This document shows, piece after piece, positions 47,449-59,299 of a stretch of DNA of 64,000 bases. How positions within the stretch are numbered: position 1 is the stretch's first letter; the number at the start of each line of letters is the position of its first letter. Under the pieces are notes generated by a model, which searched no databases, was not told the origin of the DNA, and saw only the letters and a program-made list of their open reading frames with translations. Both the position numbers and the translations under genes were made by a program. Source of the DNA: Liolophura sinensis (lineage: Eukaryota; Mollusca; Polyplacophora; Chitonida; Chitonidae); NCBI RefSeq assembly GCF_032854445.1, contig NC_088302.1, positions 188,001 through 252,000 on the forward strand. Reading direction: 5' to 3'.

Positions 47449-47559
47449 TAAATCGTCTGAAGGCGCACAGGTATATTTATGGCGCATCTTGCCTCCCATG
47501 GTGCCGTGTGACTGGATAGCTATGCCGAAGATACCAGATATGGCGTCCTAGTACACCAC

Positions 47560-48245
47560 GGGTTAGACCTGTAGTTGACGAATCCCGTTATGCTAAAGGC
47601 ACCAGCGGACCTGTAGTTGGTGAATCTCCCTTTGCCATAAGTACCAGCTAGTAGGATAATTGGCGAATCTCCCTCTGCTGTAAGCACCAGGTGACCTGTA
47701 GTTGGCGAATCTATTCATGCTATAAGCACCAGCGAAGTGTAGTTGGCGAATCTCCTTATGCTATAAGCACCAGCGGACCTGTAGTTGGCGAATCTATGCT
47801 ATAAACACCAGCGAAGTGTAATTGGCGAATCTCATTATGCTATAAGCACCAGCGAAGTGTAATTGGCGAATCTCATTATGCTATAAGCACCAGCGAAGTG
47901 TAGTTGGCGAATCTCCTTATGCTATAAGCACCAGCGAAGTGTAATTGGCGAATCTCATTATGCTATAAGCACCAGCGGACCTGTAGTTGGCGAATCTCCT
48001 TATGCTATAAGCAACAGTGAAGTGTAATTGGCGAATCTCATTATGCTATAAGCACCAGCGAAGTGTAGTTGGCGAATCTCCTTATGCTATAAGCAACAGC
48101 GAAGTGTAATTGGCGAATCTCATTATGCTATAAGCACCAGCGGACCTGTAGTTGGCGAATCTCCTTATGCTATAAGCAACAGCGAAATGTAAATGGCGAA
48201 TCTCCCTCTGCTGTAAGCACCAGCGGACCTGTAGTTGGCGAAGTT
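47560..48245. repeat. 41-bp minisatellite, about 17 copies
   Basis: The unit is gaagtgtaattggcgaatct then cattatgctataagcaccagc (41 bp). Alternative forms have gacctgtagttgg and tccttatgc. The two forms alternate in pairs, suggesting a dimeric higher-order unit in the middle of the array. CpG-rich. Confidence 0.94.
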
Positions 48246-48316
48246 ATCCTGTAGTTATCCTTATGCCATAAGCTCTTGGCCAGGAAGTACATATACTGGC
48301 AGTCGTGAGGTTTACT

Positions 48317-48381
48317 TACAGAGCGGACGCTCTGACCTCCCGACCACAGGGCGGACGCTCTGACCTCTCGACGACTACAGT
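48317..48381. repeat. ~33-bp duplication
   Basis: The block gcggacgctctgacctc(c/t)c with following gac occurs twice. It overlaps a minus-strand ATG frame (48320-48391) that ends at a GTAAGT donor. Confidence 0.8.
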
Positions 48382-48391
48382 ACAAGCTCAT

Positions 48392-48845
48392 GTTGAGTGG
48401 TTTGGCTTTATCAGTAACCCGGAACTATAATGTTTTACATATTAGCCGTGCACTTTAACATGGTGGTATATATAAGTATTCCCGTATCCACAGCTAAGAG
48501 ACTTGGCAAAACTTTGTGGATTGTAAGCATATGTCAGTTAAGTGGAGACATGAATCCATGGTGGACCTTCATTACATGATAAACTCTTGGTCGCCACTGT
48601 TTGGAAAGCAGAAATGTCTCTAGCTATTAAGTTGCCTGTGTTTAACCCCCCGCATTAAAAAAGGAGCTACTCAGGGGTTTGTGTTGCTGCTTTAGAACTT
48701 GGTCTTGCGGCTATTAGCCCAGAAGGGCCGTCGTGGTTGACGGCTGGTAAATGAATGTTTGTATTGACGCTTAGATTAAAAACGTACGGCTGTTGTACAA
48801 ATGCCTGTGTCTGTGTGCGCTCCAGCTGCATTAGTTAGGTATAAC
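48392..48845. other. Unique CpG-rich sequence
   Basis: No gene, RNA or element recognised before the SINE at 48857. Confidence 0.45.
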
Positions 48846-48856
48846 ATACAGCGTTT

Positions 48857-49115
48857 CCTCCGTGGCCTGGTAGTAAGAATGCGAGCACGGCGTAATGACA
48901 AAGGAGCCTCTCGCCAATGTGGCCGCTGTGAGTTCAAGTCCAGCTCATGCTGGCTTCCTCTCCGGTCGTAAGTGTGATGGTCTGGCAGCAACCTGCGGAT
49001 GGTCGTGGGTTTCCCCCGATCTGCGGTCTGTTTCCTCCCACCACAATGCTGGCCGCCGTCGTATAAGTGAAATTTTCCATAGCGTAAAACAAAAAGCATA
49101 TACATAAAATAAATA
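48857..49115 (+). mobile_element. Full-length tRNA-derived SINE (main family) with 11-bp target-site duplication
   Basis: It runs from cctccgtggcctggtag (degraded A-box) through gagttcaagtccagctcatg (B-box), the central region and cgtataagtgaaattttcc to an AAAT-type tail. The flanks 48846-48856 and 49116-49126 are both atacagcgttt, a perfect 11-bp duplication of the kind made by LINE-driven target-primed insertion. Confidence 0.92.
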
Positions 49116-49126
49116 ATACAGCGTTT

Positions 49127-51169
49127 AAGCAGTTATACGGGTGATTAGCTTTCCACTCCTGTTCAAACAATTGTCACATATGCAGCTACTTGCAATACCT
49201 TATTTTTTCTGCTTTTCTCTTCCAACACTTTTACACGTCAGATGTGACCTCAGTGGTATGCCATCAAGAGGCGGCTTGACATGTCATTTACCTTCACTGC
49301 CACAAAAACTTAACATTGAGTCCGATGAAGAAGCATCGGGAATATCTCAAATTTTAATGGCAACAGAGTTAGAACTGCCATTCTTAATGTTTACCAGACC
49401 TGACATCCTCCAGAACAATTCTACCAAGCGCATGGGTTCGAGGATTCACTGATGTTCCACGTGGGCATATACTTGGGACGCTCAGAGAAATTAGCAAAGC
49501 TGTTTTTATGACAGACGCCGGGGCACTGGAAGTTCGTGTTTACACATCACCTATTATCTAATGTTTCCAATTAGCACAATTGTCTCGGGGGCTGACTTCA
49601 AAGATCCATCAAAGGGCTTGCATATTGCCCTGATTCTCAAGCCGATGGAAGCCCCGATTGTCCGGAATGCTAAATCTCTGGCGGTCGCGGAATAATGTGT
49701 GAAGGTTACGCACGGGTAGAGTACACGCACAGTTTTTCGGTATAGACTACAGCGTAACTGCCTCAGGGTAGTGTAGAGATACCCCTAAGCTGTTTACGTC
49801 AACTCGTTATACTCCGCAGCATCTTTCAGCGGCATTTCCAGACGTGACAGATCAGTCGTCTTCTCAAATCTCATGGTGACAGGAAACATTACGCAACGCA
49901 ACCCATGGGAAAGTCAACGGCGAAAACAAAATAGTCTCCAGTTTGCTTTGGTGAGAAATATATGACAGGTATAGCATACGAAGGGACGTAGTTATGTAGA
50001 CACGTCTCCAAGGGATTGGTACGTGAAGTTTAGAATTCCCCTAGATGTATTTGTCCACGCTTGTTTTCTCCCTCTGGTCCAGCCTTTCGCTTCCTGTTCC
50101 CGAAATGTTGTTTGTATTACTACATAATTATTGAAATTCATTCCCTGACACTAAACAGAACTAAAGCAAATAAATATATGATAGCATTAAGTTTGGTTTC
50201 AATGACGTACCATTGCGCAGTAAATATTATACTTTCGAATTTTTTACGAAAGCTATTAAGTTCTGTCAACCTTTGTAGTCATGTTATCTTTTCCGGTTTG
50301 GCAAAAGTCTTTCACTGATACTAAAGATGTTTTAATATCAAAATGCTGGTTTTGTTCCATGAGTGAGCTTTGTCAACATTTATATCTCAGTCATCCACGT
50401 TTGGATGGTTATATTCGTATAGCGAACGATGACGCCTTTAGAAATCTTGCCTTCTCGTGGTAAAATGTTATGGACTATAATAACAACTGACTCGCATCGT
50501 TGACGGACGGTCACTAATTCCTGTCAATAATGACTAGCCTCCCGGGACTTAACGGCTTTCTGAAAACAATTCTCCATAATAACAATCTCAGAGGTTGACA
50601 TTTCCTCAGGTTAACTTCCTCCGACATTGTACATGAGCAGGTCTTATCTTTACCACATGCCTGATGGGGTGGGGAAGGGCACACACCACACATCCATATC
50701 TCTCCTACTGCTTGGCACACTGATGTTTTAATAAACTGGATGGTTATCTGCCTTTCAGTGTTCCCCAAACGAGCCATCATATAGCTAAGATTGGTCTCTA
50801 GTGTGTATCATAACAAATGTTCCTTTGCACAAATACTCCTTTAAATGTCAGTGACATCTCAAATGTGAACAGTTTAATCTTAACAGCTATAAAACTGCAC
50901 TCGAAGCTCATCCGTCAATTATCTTACATAACTTTTCTCTCCCACTTGACTGATATTCCGGGGTCCACTGAATGATGGAAGTTAACCGTCAACATGAATA
51001 GGGAGAATAACGCTGAGGTGACAAGAGAAAACAAAGTTGTACACCTACAGGCATCTTATAAAAGTATCCACATGCAGTAACACCGAAAAGATGCCCTCAA
51101 ACGGTATAGCCATCCCCCTAATCGCACTCTATGAGTTAAGTGGAAAAATCGTTCAGCAATGGACGAGAG
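49127..51169. other. About 2 kb of unique CpG-rich sequence
   Basis: No gene can be named. A 103-codon plus frame at 49141-49452 begins directly after the SINE and has no recognised domain. The minus frame at 50514-50780 has a short Cys-rich stretch (MCGVCPSPPHQACGKDKTC) that I cannot place in a family. The stretch 49490-49690 is non-repetitive and could be conserved non-coding DNA, but that needs comparison with other species. Confidence 0.4.
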
Positions 51170-51173
51170 AGTT

Positions 51174-51350
51174 AACATTTAGACTACAATCTAAGCACAC
51201 CTGTGATCAAACGCTGGTAAAAGGCAAAACGGTCAACATTTAGACTACAATCCAAGCACACCTGTGACCAAACGCTGGAAAAAGGCAAATAGTCAACATT
51301 TAGACCACAGTCCAAGCACGACTGTGCTCAAACGCTGGTAAAAGGCAAAA
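51174..51350. repeat. ~62-bp tandem repeat, nearly 3 copies
   Basis: The block acatttagactacaatctaa then gcacacctgtgatcaaacgc and tggtaaaaggcaaa recurs, with small deletions in the second copy. Confidence 0.88.
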
Positions 51351-51504
51351 CCAGTATTTCACTCCATACACATGATACTTTACAATATGTTTTCAACGAA
51401 CCTACTAAAGCTAATATTCCATGGACAGAGAACATAAAACCAGTTCACTTCCAACGCATGAAATGACCGAATAAGTGTGAAGTCTCCCTGCGGAAGATAC
51501 TGTC

Positions 51505-52188
51505 AGCACAATACAAAATACTGTTAGCCAATACAAGATACTGTTAAAATAATACAACATATTGTTTGCACAATACAAGATACCTTTGGCTCAGAACAAG
51601 ATAATCTTAGCACAATACAAGATACTCTTGGCACAATACAAGATAATGTTGGCACAACACAGAATACTGTTAGCACAAAACAAAATACTCCTGGCACACT
51701 ACAAGTTATTCTGATACTGTTGGCACAATACAAGATACTGTTGGCACAATACAAGATACTCTTGGCACAATACAAGATCCTGCTAGCACAATACAAGATA
51801 CTCTTGGCACAATACAAGATACTCTTGGCACAATACAAGATACTCTTGGTACAATACAAGATACTGTTGGCACAATACAAGATACTCTTGGCACAATACA
51901 AGATCCTGCTAGCACAATACAAGATACTCTTGGCACAATACAAGATCCTGCTAGCACAATACAAGATACTGTTGGCACAATACAAGATGCTGTCGGCACA
52001 ACACAAGATATAGTTAACACAACACAAGATAATGTTGGCACAATACAAGATCCTGCTAGCACAATACAAGATACTGTTGACACAATACAAGATCCTGCTA
52101 GCACAATACAAGATACTGTTGGCACAATACAAGATACTGTTAGCACAATACAAGATAACGTTAGTACAACACAAGATAATATTAACAC
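51505..52188. repeat. 21-bp minisatellite, about 33 copies, left part
   Basis: The unit is ctgttggcacaatacaagat plus a, with variants such as cctgctagcac and ctcttggcac. It resumes at 52458 after a SINE. The 21-bp unit is in frame and open on both strands, giving frames of 97-216 codons. Confidence 0.95.
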
Positions 52189-52457
52189 GGGGGCCTCCGT
52201 GGCTCAGTCGGTTAGCGTGCTAGCGCAGCGTAATGACCCAGAAGCCTCTCACCAATGCGGTCGCTGTGAGTTCAAGTCCAGCTCATGCTGGCTTCCTCGC
52301 CGGCCGTAAGTGGGAAGGTCTGCCAGCAACCTGCGGATGGTCGTGAGTTTCCCCCGGGCTGTGCCCGGTTTCCATCCACCATAATGCTGGCCGCCGTCGT
52401 ATAAGTGAAATATTCTTGAGTACGGAGTAAAACACCAATCAAATAAATAAATAAATA
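52189..52457 (+). mobile_element. Intact tRNA-derived SINE (main family) inserted in the 21-bp array
   Basis: This is the best copy in the window. The A-box TGGCTCAGTCGG is at 52200-52211 and the B-box AGTTCAAGTCC at 52269-52279. Then come the shared central region, a ttgagtacggagtaaaacac 3' end and an (AAAT)n tail. The flanks 52178-52188 and 52458-52468 are both aatattaacac. Array units continue on both sides, so the array existed before the insertion. The low divergence suggests a young copy. Confidence 0.95.
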
Positions 52458-52560
52458 AATATTAACACAATACAAGATATTGCAGGCACAATACAAGATA
52501 CTGTCGGCTCAGTACAAGATACCGTTAGAACAATGCAAGATACCGTTAGCACAATACCGT
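52458..52560. repeat. 21-bp minisatellite, right part after the SINE
   Basis: About five copies of the same unit as 51505-52188, more diverged towards the end. Confidence 0.88.
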
Positions 52561-52784
52561 ATATGTATAAGTTTGAAGTGGCTTTAGCAGGTATTGGAGA
52601 TTGGAAAAAGACGAAATACAAAGACAACATATAAGTCCATATTTTGTGTATATTGTCTGATGCTATCGGAGCGTATTCAGTGGAAATTGCATTTCACCAC
52701 ATGAATGTAAACCAAAAAACTTGTCATGGCATTATTACAGAATGTAGCGGTGAAATACAGGGCCTCACACCAGGTTGCTTGATC

Positions 52785-53045
52785 GTAGCCAGTGAGAAGT
52801 TTGTTGATACGTCACTAAGGTATAGTTACGTGATCTTAGTCACTGAGACGTTGTTGATACGCCACTAAGGTACGGCAACGTGACCCTAGTCAGTGAGAAA
52901 TTTGTTGATACGTCACTAAGATACGGTCATCTTACCTTAGTCAGTGAGAGGTTTGTTGATACGTCACTAAGGTATTGTTCCGTGACCTTAGTCAGTGAGA
53001 AGTTTGTGGATATAGCTATATAGATATAGTTACGTGACCCTAGCC
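52785..53045. repeat. ~52-bp tandem repeat, about 5 copies
   Basis: The block cagtgagaagtttgttgata then cgtcactaaggta recurs roughly every 52 bp with moderate divergence. Confidence 0.85.
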
Positions 53046-53136
53046 AGTTTGATGATTTTGTCCATATGTTATCCACATCATAGCCATGACAAAATAGCGA
53101 GTACAGGATAATAAAACATCATCCTATAAAATACAC

Positions 53137-53241
53137 TCCCCTGGCGCTGCCCGGTTTCCACCCACCATAATGCTGGCCGCCGTCGTATGAGTGAAATATT
53201 CTTGAGTACGGCGTAAAACACCAATCAAATAAATAAATAAA
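53137..53241 (+). mobile_element. 5'-truncated SINE (main family) with 12-bp target-site duplication
   Basis: Only the last 105 bp remain: ctgcccggtttccaccca, ccataatgctggccgcc, the ttgagtacggcgtaaaacac end and AAAT tail. The flanks 53125-53136 and 53242-53253 are both tataaaatacac. This is a typical 5'-truncated target-primed insertion. Confidence 0.93.
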
Positions 53242-53253
53242 TATAAAATACAC

Positions 53254-54289
53254 ACATGTAGCTTCCTTCAATGTTCGATTTTACCGGGTCTACACAAGGT
53301 CGTAAATACTTGTCTTTGACATTTAATTTGTAAATCGATCATTTTTTACATTCGAAACATTTGAAATGACGCCCAGTATGTAAGAGAAATTTTTATGGCA
53401 GGTTGTAAGGTTTTTCACAAATGAAAGCAGGACTCCGTAGTCTGATACATATAGGCCTGTATCACGACCATTTGTTATAAACCAGCACACGCAAGACATT
53501 ATCAATCAGAATCTCGTTGTTTCTCGCGAGTTTTGGCTCCGTGGTATCAGACACCGCCTTTCGGTCCACTGGGATTATAAGAAAGCCAGAGTGCATAAAG
53601 CGGGAAATGAACACAACATGTTCACATCATAAGTTTGCCATAAACGTATCAGCTTCGCAACCGTGTGTATTTTATCTACGCCAGGAATGCAGTATGTAAC
53701 ACATTTTATTTATGTTAGTGCGGGTAACTCGGTGTATATTGCGGTTTTGATGAACACACGCCCTTGGCATTGTCTCTTACTTATCATGTATAAGAGAAAA
53801 GTGTAAATAGTAAAAATGTCTCCAAGATGACGTGCACGTAGTGGCATCACATTAGCTTTATTATCTGCTGTGTAAAACTGCCAAAGGATGTTTAATCGCA
53901 TCTCTGTATTAAACAACTTTTTATCCAGTGTTCTCTTAGTGAAATGCAAACGAACCTAAAACCTTTGGGGACCGTCTAAAATAAACGACCTTCTCTGTTA
54001 CACGTTAACTCAATGCCAGTCTTCAACTGCGCCTGGACAAAACCAGCCCTTGGGAAAATATTACGTGCGAAAGAGGAGAACCAAGGAGAGATGAAATACG
54101 CAACTAAAAGCCATGCCCAGTGTTCAGTGTACCAGTACTCACATAATCAACGGTATTATTAATCATGCTCCATAAATCCAAATGAGATTTCTATCAAAAG
54201 TATCCATCCTAAAATGAAAAATGCAAAACACGGCAAATTTTACCATGCAGTAATGGCAGAACGCTGTCAACAAAGCTTCATCTTTTCCG
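53254..54289. other. Unique sequence
   Basis: No gene supported. Open frames at 53517-53699 (plus) and 53710-53949 (minus) have no recognisable domain. Confidence 0.45.
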
Positions 54290-54585
54290 ATGGTGTCATT
54301 TGGTGGTGTTCTCTGATGATGTTCTCTGATGGTGTTCTCTGATGAAGTTCTCTGGTGGTGTTCTCTGGTGGTGTTCTTTGATGATGTTGTCTTATGATGT
54401 TCTCTGATGGTGTCCTCTCATGATGTTTTCTGATGATGTTCTCGGATGGTGTTCTCTGGTGGTGTTCTCTGATGGTGTTGTCTGATGGTGTTCTCTGATG
54501 ATGTTCTCTGATGGTGTTCTCTGATGTTGTTCTGAAATGGTGTTCTCTGATGATGTTCTCTTATGATGTCTTTGGTGACACCATG
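54290..54585. repeat. 13-bp minisatellite, about 23 copies
   Basis: The unit is ttctctgatggtg with a/g and t/a variants. The minus strand reads a REHHQRTPSEN-like peptide with a 13-residue period (39 bp, three units), which follows from the unit length. Confidence 0.92.
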
Positions 54586-55556
54586 AGAGGACACCATAAA
54601 GGAGACCCATTTTAAAAGTGCACACGTTCACATGAAGTCGGCTTCTCGTCTTAGTAAGTGTAATTTACTTATCTTTATTAATTTTCATAACAGAAAAGAA
54701 ATCTGATTATAGCCACCTGCAGAGTGTGGCCGCGGAAGAGACTATTGGAATTGACACGCAAAAAGATACCTTTACGTAGGTCGGCCGCATATACTTTCAA
54801 ATACCTTATACACGACATCATGTTTACTTACCACTCGATGGAGACACACATCTTGGGAAATTTCAAGACACTGAATTCGATCAGAAGATGAGACTTTACT
54901 TTTACACCCAGTAAATCAGAGATTTAGCACTGTTTCGGCCTTTTTGAATGACCATGGGGTTTAGATGCCCGAAATGTCAACATGCATAGGAACCGGGGAG
55001 AAAAGCTGATATGTCCAGTGTGGCTGTTGACTCCTCGAGGTGATGTATATGTTACAACCTTCCAAAGGGTATGTATACCTATAAATTACCATTATTTACA
55101 CGTGTTTGTCCTCTTTTAAGACACAATTTACAAACAGTTAATGCCACTCGGTTATCATGGAAAGAAGTCTGCTTGCCTGAAACCGAAGTAGGTTTAAATG
55201 TCGTTTTTGATACAAGTCTTTGATCGACCAACCTGTAAACATTCCCAGCTTTATCGCCACATTTGGACAGTGAAACTATTGATTGAAAGTGATGAAGAGG
55301 CAATAAGTTGGTCACAGGCACGCTTGCTGATGAAGAGGCGCTAAGTTAATCATTGGTACACTTTCCAACAAAGACACGTTACCTTAGCCATTGGTACATT
55401 TGCTAACAAAGACGTGCTATCTAAAGTCACTGCCACACAGACGAAGAGGACGTTACCTTATTCGCTGTGTGACTAGTGTGGGTGTGTTGTATCTGTGTAT
55501 CACACTTTTTAGGTCTTTCATAAGACAAGCCATCACATGTCGGAGCTCACAAGGAC
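54586..55556. other. Unique sequence
   Basis: No gene supported. A minus-strand GTAAGT site near 54827 has no coding frame that I can connect to the ADAMTS-like exons in phase. Confidence 0.4.
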
Positions 55557-55732
55557 TTTTTATTTATTTATTTGATTGATGTTTCACGCCGTACCTAAGA
55601 ATATTTCAGTTTCGATATGCGACGGTGGCCAGCATTATGGTTGGAGGAAACCGAGTAGAATCCGGGGGAACCCACGATTATCCGCTGGTTGCTGAAAAAA
55701 CTTCCCATGTGCGACCCGAGAGGACGTCAGTT
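55557..55732 (-). mobile_element. SINE (main family), head truncated
   Basis: The AAAT tail is at 55557 (plus-strand tttatttatttatttg), followed by the 3' end and central region on the minus strand up to about 55732. The tRNA-like head is missing. Confidence 0.82.
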
Positions 55733-55785
55733 CAATTTTTTTTTGGTTTGATTTTGTTTGAAACGCTATTCAGGTTACCACTCTT

Positions 55786-56262
55786 ATACATACCTCGCTT
55801 AGTTGCATATAGTGTATACATATCTCGTCTAGTTGCATACGGTATATACATACCTCGCCTAGTTGCATATGCTGTATACATACCTCGCCTAGTTGCATAC
55901 GGTGTATATCTCGCCTAGTTGCATACGGTATGTACATACCTCGCTTAGTTGTATATGGTGTATAAATACCTCGCCTAGTTGCATACGGTGTATACATACC
56001 TCGCCCATTTGCATACGGTATATACATATCTCGCTAGTTGCATACGATATATACATACCTCGTCTCGTTGCATATGGTGTATACATACCTCGTCTAGTTG
56101 CATACGCTATATACATACCTCGCCTAGTTGCATACGGTGTATACATATCTCGTCTAGTTGCATACGGTGCATACATATCTTGTCTAGTTGCATACGGTAT
56201 GTACATACCTCGCCTAGTTGCATACAGTATATGCATACCTTGCCTAGTTGCACACACTTGAG
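55786..56262. repeat. 30-bp minisatellite, about 16 copies
   Basis: The unit is catacctcgcctagttgcat then acggtgtata (30 bp). One- or two-base deletions in a few copies shift frame. CpG-rich unit. Confidence 0.94.
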
Positions 56263-56776
56263 TGTGTGTCATAACATCGTCGATGTCAATCTACATGCAT
56301 GTCACAAAAAAATTTCTGCTGAAACTTTTATGTCAAGGTTATACTTTCTAGCACATACATTGCAAGTATCAAAAGATACCAGCCACTAATTATAACGTAT
56401 CATCATAGCGAGGATGATTAATGCCGCTAAGGTGTGTAAGTATGTCACTCATTCCGCTTATCCCCAGCTCTCCGGGCTGTATAAACATGGCGTAGTTTTA
56501 ACATCACCGCTGTGTTAATATAAACAGTTGGTATGCAAGCGAAATTGAGACTATTTTATACCATTTATTGCTTCCCAGATGTATATGATACAAATATGGA
56601 ACTATTTGACTTTGGATGTTGTACAGTTTCACCCATGGATTATAATGATTTCGATACTTCGCTTACTATTAATATGATCGAACTTAAGCAATACCAAATG
56701 TTTGTGGTTAGCAATAATAGTATACATGTAGGTGAGATGACCGCTTTTGTCCAGTGGAGGCGTGAGAGCTATGAAG
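56263..56776. other. Unique sequence
   Basis: An 86-codon plus frame at 56533-56793 runs into the following SINE and has no known domain. Confidence 0.45.
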
Positions 56777-57082
56777 GAGTGCTTGGGGTTTAATGTTTAA
56801 CGTCGTACTCAACAGTCATATGACGACGAAGGAATCCTTAGGGTGCATGTACGTGTAATGTGCCTCCTTGCAGGACGGATTTCCACGGCTCTTTTATTTA
56901 GTGCTGCTTCACTGAGACGACTTACAGAAGGCAAGTAAGCCACCCCGCCCGAGCGACCAGTCGTTGCACTATCCCCTTCATGCTGAACGTCTTTTAAAGT
57001 CTTAGGTGTGATTCGATCAAGGATTGATCCTGGATCTACCGGTCCCCGAAGCGGACGCTCTACCAACTGTGCTATCCCGGCC
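56777..57082 (-). mobile_element. Second-type tRNA-headed SINE, copy 2
   Basis: The minus strand has an A-box tagcacagttgg (57063-57074), a B-box-like gatcgaatcac (57008-57018), ggatcaatccttgatcg, the shared body and a 3' end with gttaaac and accccaagcactcctt. It aligns with 47105-47448 apart from short deletions. The preserved head shows this family is also tRNA-derived but distinct from the main SINE. Confidence 0.84.
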
Positions 57083-59299
57083 TGTCCGAGGGCTATGAAA
57101 CTGTAAGGAGGCCGTTCATTACATCGTTCACCCATTTCACTGATGCGCTAAAGGGCGTTTTCTCTACATCTCTTGCGGTTACCGTTTGCATTGTTACGCC
57201 TTAGAACGTATTTTGATTCCGTTCCGCCACACCAATGGACTCCCTCACAAGTCGACTAACCCTTGTTTATTAAGGTTAAAGTTCGCATCCAGTTGTTGCC
57301 GGAGAGGATAAGCCCCTCAGTGATTACATCTGAGCCTAATCCTCAAAGCTCGTCGACGTTGTAAAGCCTTGGTTTAGCTGAAATAATACCCTTGGCTTCG
57401 GCATATACCGAAATGAATCAAACCACATATTTTGCTTGAATGGGGTATATTACTTCTTTGACTGACACCTGGATCTAAAGGTGTGCCTTGTTAAGTAACT
57501 TTCAGCCATATGCTCAGAATTTTCCATTGTTCCTTAAAGATTTTGCTCTCCATTTTTGCTTTCCTGGAAATGTAAGAAGTGCCTTTCTTGATCGTACCTG
57601 CGCACTGATTGTTGTCTATACAAAGATAAACAGACTGACGCACTGACCAATTTGCAGAGCTTTTTGCTGGGTGCATATCCTGAAAACTTCCCCATTATCA
57701 TCCACCCAGTTTAGAATTTATTAGTTTACGAATCTTATCAGGTATGTTTAGTTGAAAAGCGCTACGATCAGCAAGATCTGGAAAAGATATGTAAAGAACA
57801 GTCTCGCCAAGTCATTTGTCTCGAGTTACATGCGGTTACCAGTACAATGGGCGGAAGACTGATTGACGGCGTCAGTCAGGCGATCCTTAACTTATTCATC
57901 CAATGGCCTTGTGAATGGGAGGAGCTTGAGGGGGTGGAGTATTCACAACCACTAATAAGTCGCCGACATCCTTTAGCTTTTTGTAAACGTATTAATGGCA
58001 CAAGGACTGATAAAAACAACCCCACAACGTCTCCACAGCCGTTAGATCATCTCGATATGACAACTATTGTTAAGACAAACTGGACTGACTTATATGGCTC
58101 GTTGCTGATGCCGTAAAAAAGTACCTAATTTTTAAACAATTGGGTTTGACAGAAATTGGATTTTCAACCATGGTGGTCCCCAAAGACAGCATATCTCAGT
58201 CGAGCGCAGACTGACAGCTTTCAGTACGACCTGGGTTGTGTGTGTCAGGTGTAAACGGGCCGTCAAGGAAATGTAATGGCAGACTATTTTATTGACGAAA
58301 TATTAAATATTCTCCAGCATTATAGTAACAGAATTTCAGAAGTTATATTATTTTGCACCACTACAACTGCATGAATGGACTATCTGCAAATCAAAAATCC
58401 AAGAATGCCCAGAGATGCTTTCGCTGTCGTTTTAATTGTCTATGCGTTTTCTTATTTGATACATGTTTAATTAAACTTGTACGACAAAACTTGTGCGAAA
58501 AATAAGAAATGAGATGATTGGCCGTGGCGTTTTCTACCTACCTTGACCAACTGATAAAGAGTTTGTCTGTGGTGTACAAAGGAGTGTGTACAAAGGAGTG
58601 GTGGTCAAAAATTGCACAGGTATACTCAGCCTGCATCACTCACAATTTTAAGTTTAAACCCTCTCCACGAGATGACTGCAATACTGCTAAAGTGGCGTTA
58701 AGACATATTCAGTGATCCATTCTTACAGACATACTGGGTAACTAAGGCTTAATGGTGTAATGTACATCACGGTATTGTCTTCATGACATTCGATCTACCA
58801 ATAACTGATTTATTCGTGACATACTGAATCAGAGTGTCTTGCTTCTCCTAGACTCCCCAGTTTCCGGTGAGCCAGACTGAACCTGTCTAGTGTGAGGATT
58901 TGCAGTGTGTGGCGTGTCACTGCTAACAAGCCTCTACCTTACATAAATGGTTCTCATTACACTGAGCTCCAACCACTCGAATCACCACATTGCGTTAAAT
59001 TACTTTATGATGACAGCTATTTCAGCTGCGCCGAGAAACACGTGGTCATCCTTTGTTAATCTATGAGGCTTTGAGTGAGCACGTGGTATTAATCCCCCGC
59101 CGCCATCTAGCCGCCGCCACCATGAGCCGCTAAGACCGCCTGATCGTGCACGCCAGAGAGACCTAGACAGAAAAGCAGCAAGGGCACACCTACAGGCTAC
59201 TGTCGACTTTTTCCAACGTGTTTGGCACCGGATGTTTTTTCTTAAACGCTTTTTCAACAAACACTTAGTGTGCATGCTAATGGAAATGGTGTTGAGCAA
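57083..59299. other. About 2.2 kb of unique CpG-rich sequence
   Basis: No gene named. Plus frames at 57847-58116 and 58518-58715 and the minus frame 59000-59392 show no domain I know. 59090-59170 is GC-rich and contains GCCGCCACCATG followed at once by a stop after three codons. Confidence 0.4.

Noticed and set aside
58518-58715. 65-codon plus frame, and a minus-strand reading resembling a broken immunoglobulin motif (SDAG-stop-VYLC)
   Set aside because: The motif is interrupted by a stop and the flanking sequence shows no immunoglobulin fold residues. Treated as chance.
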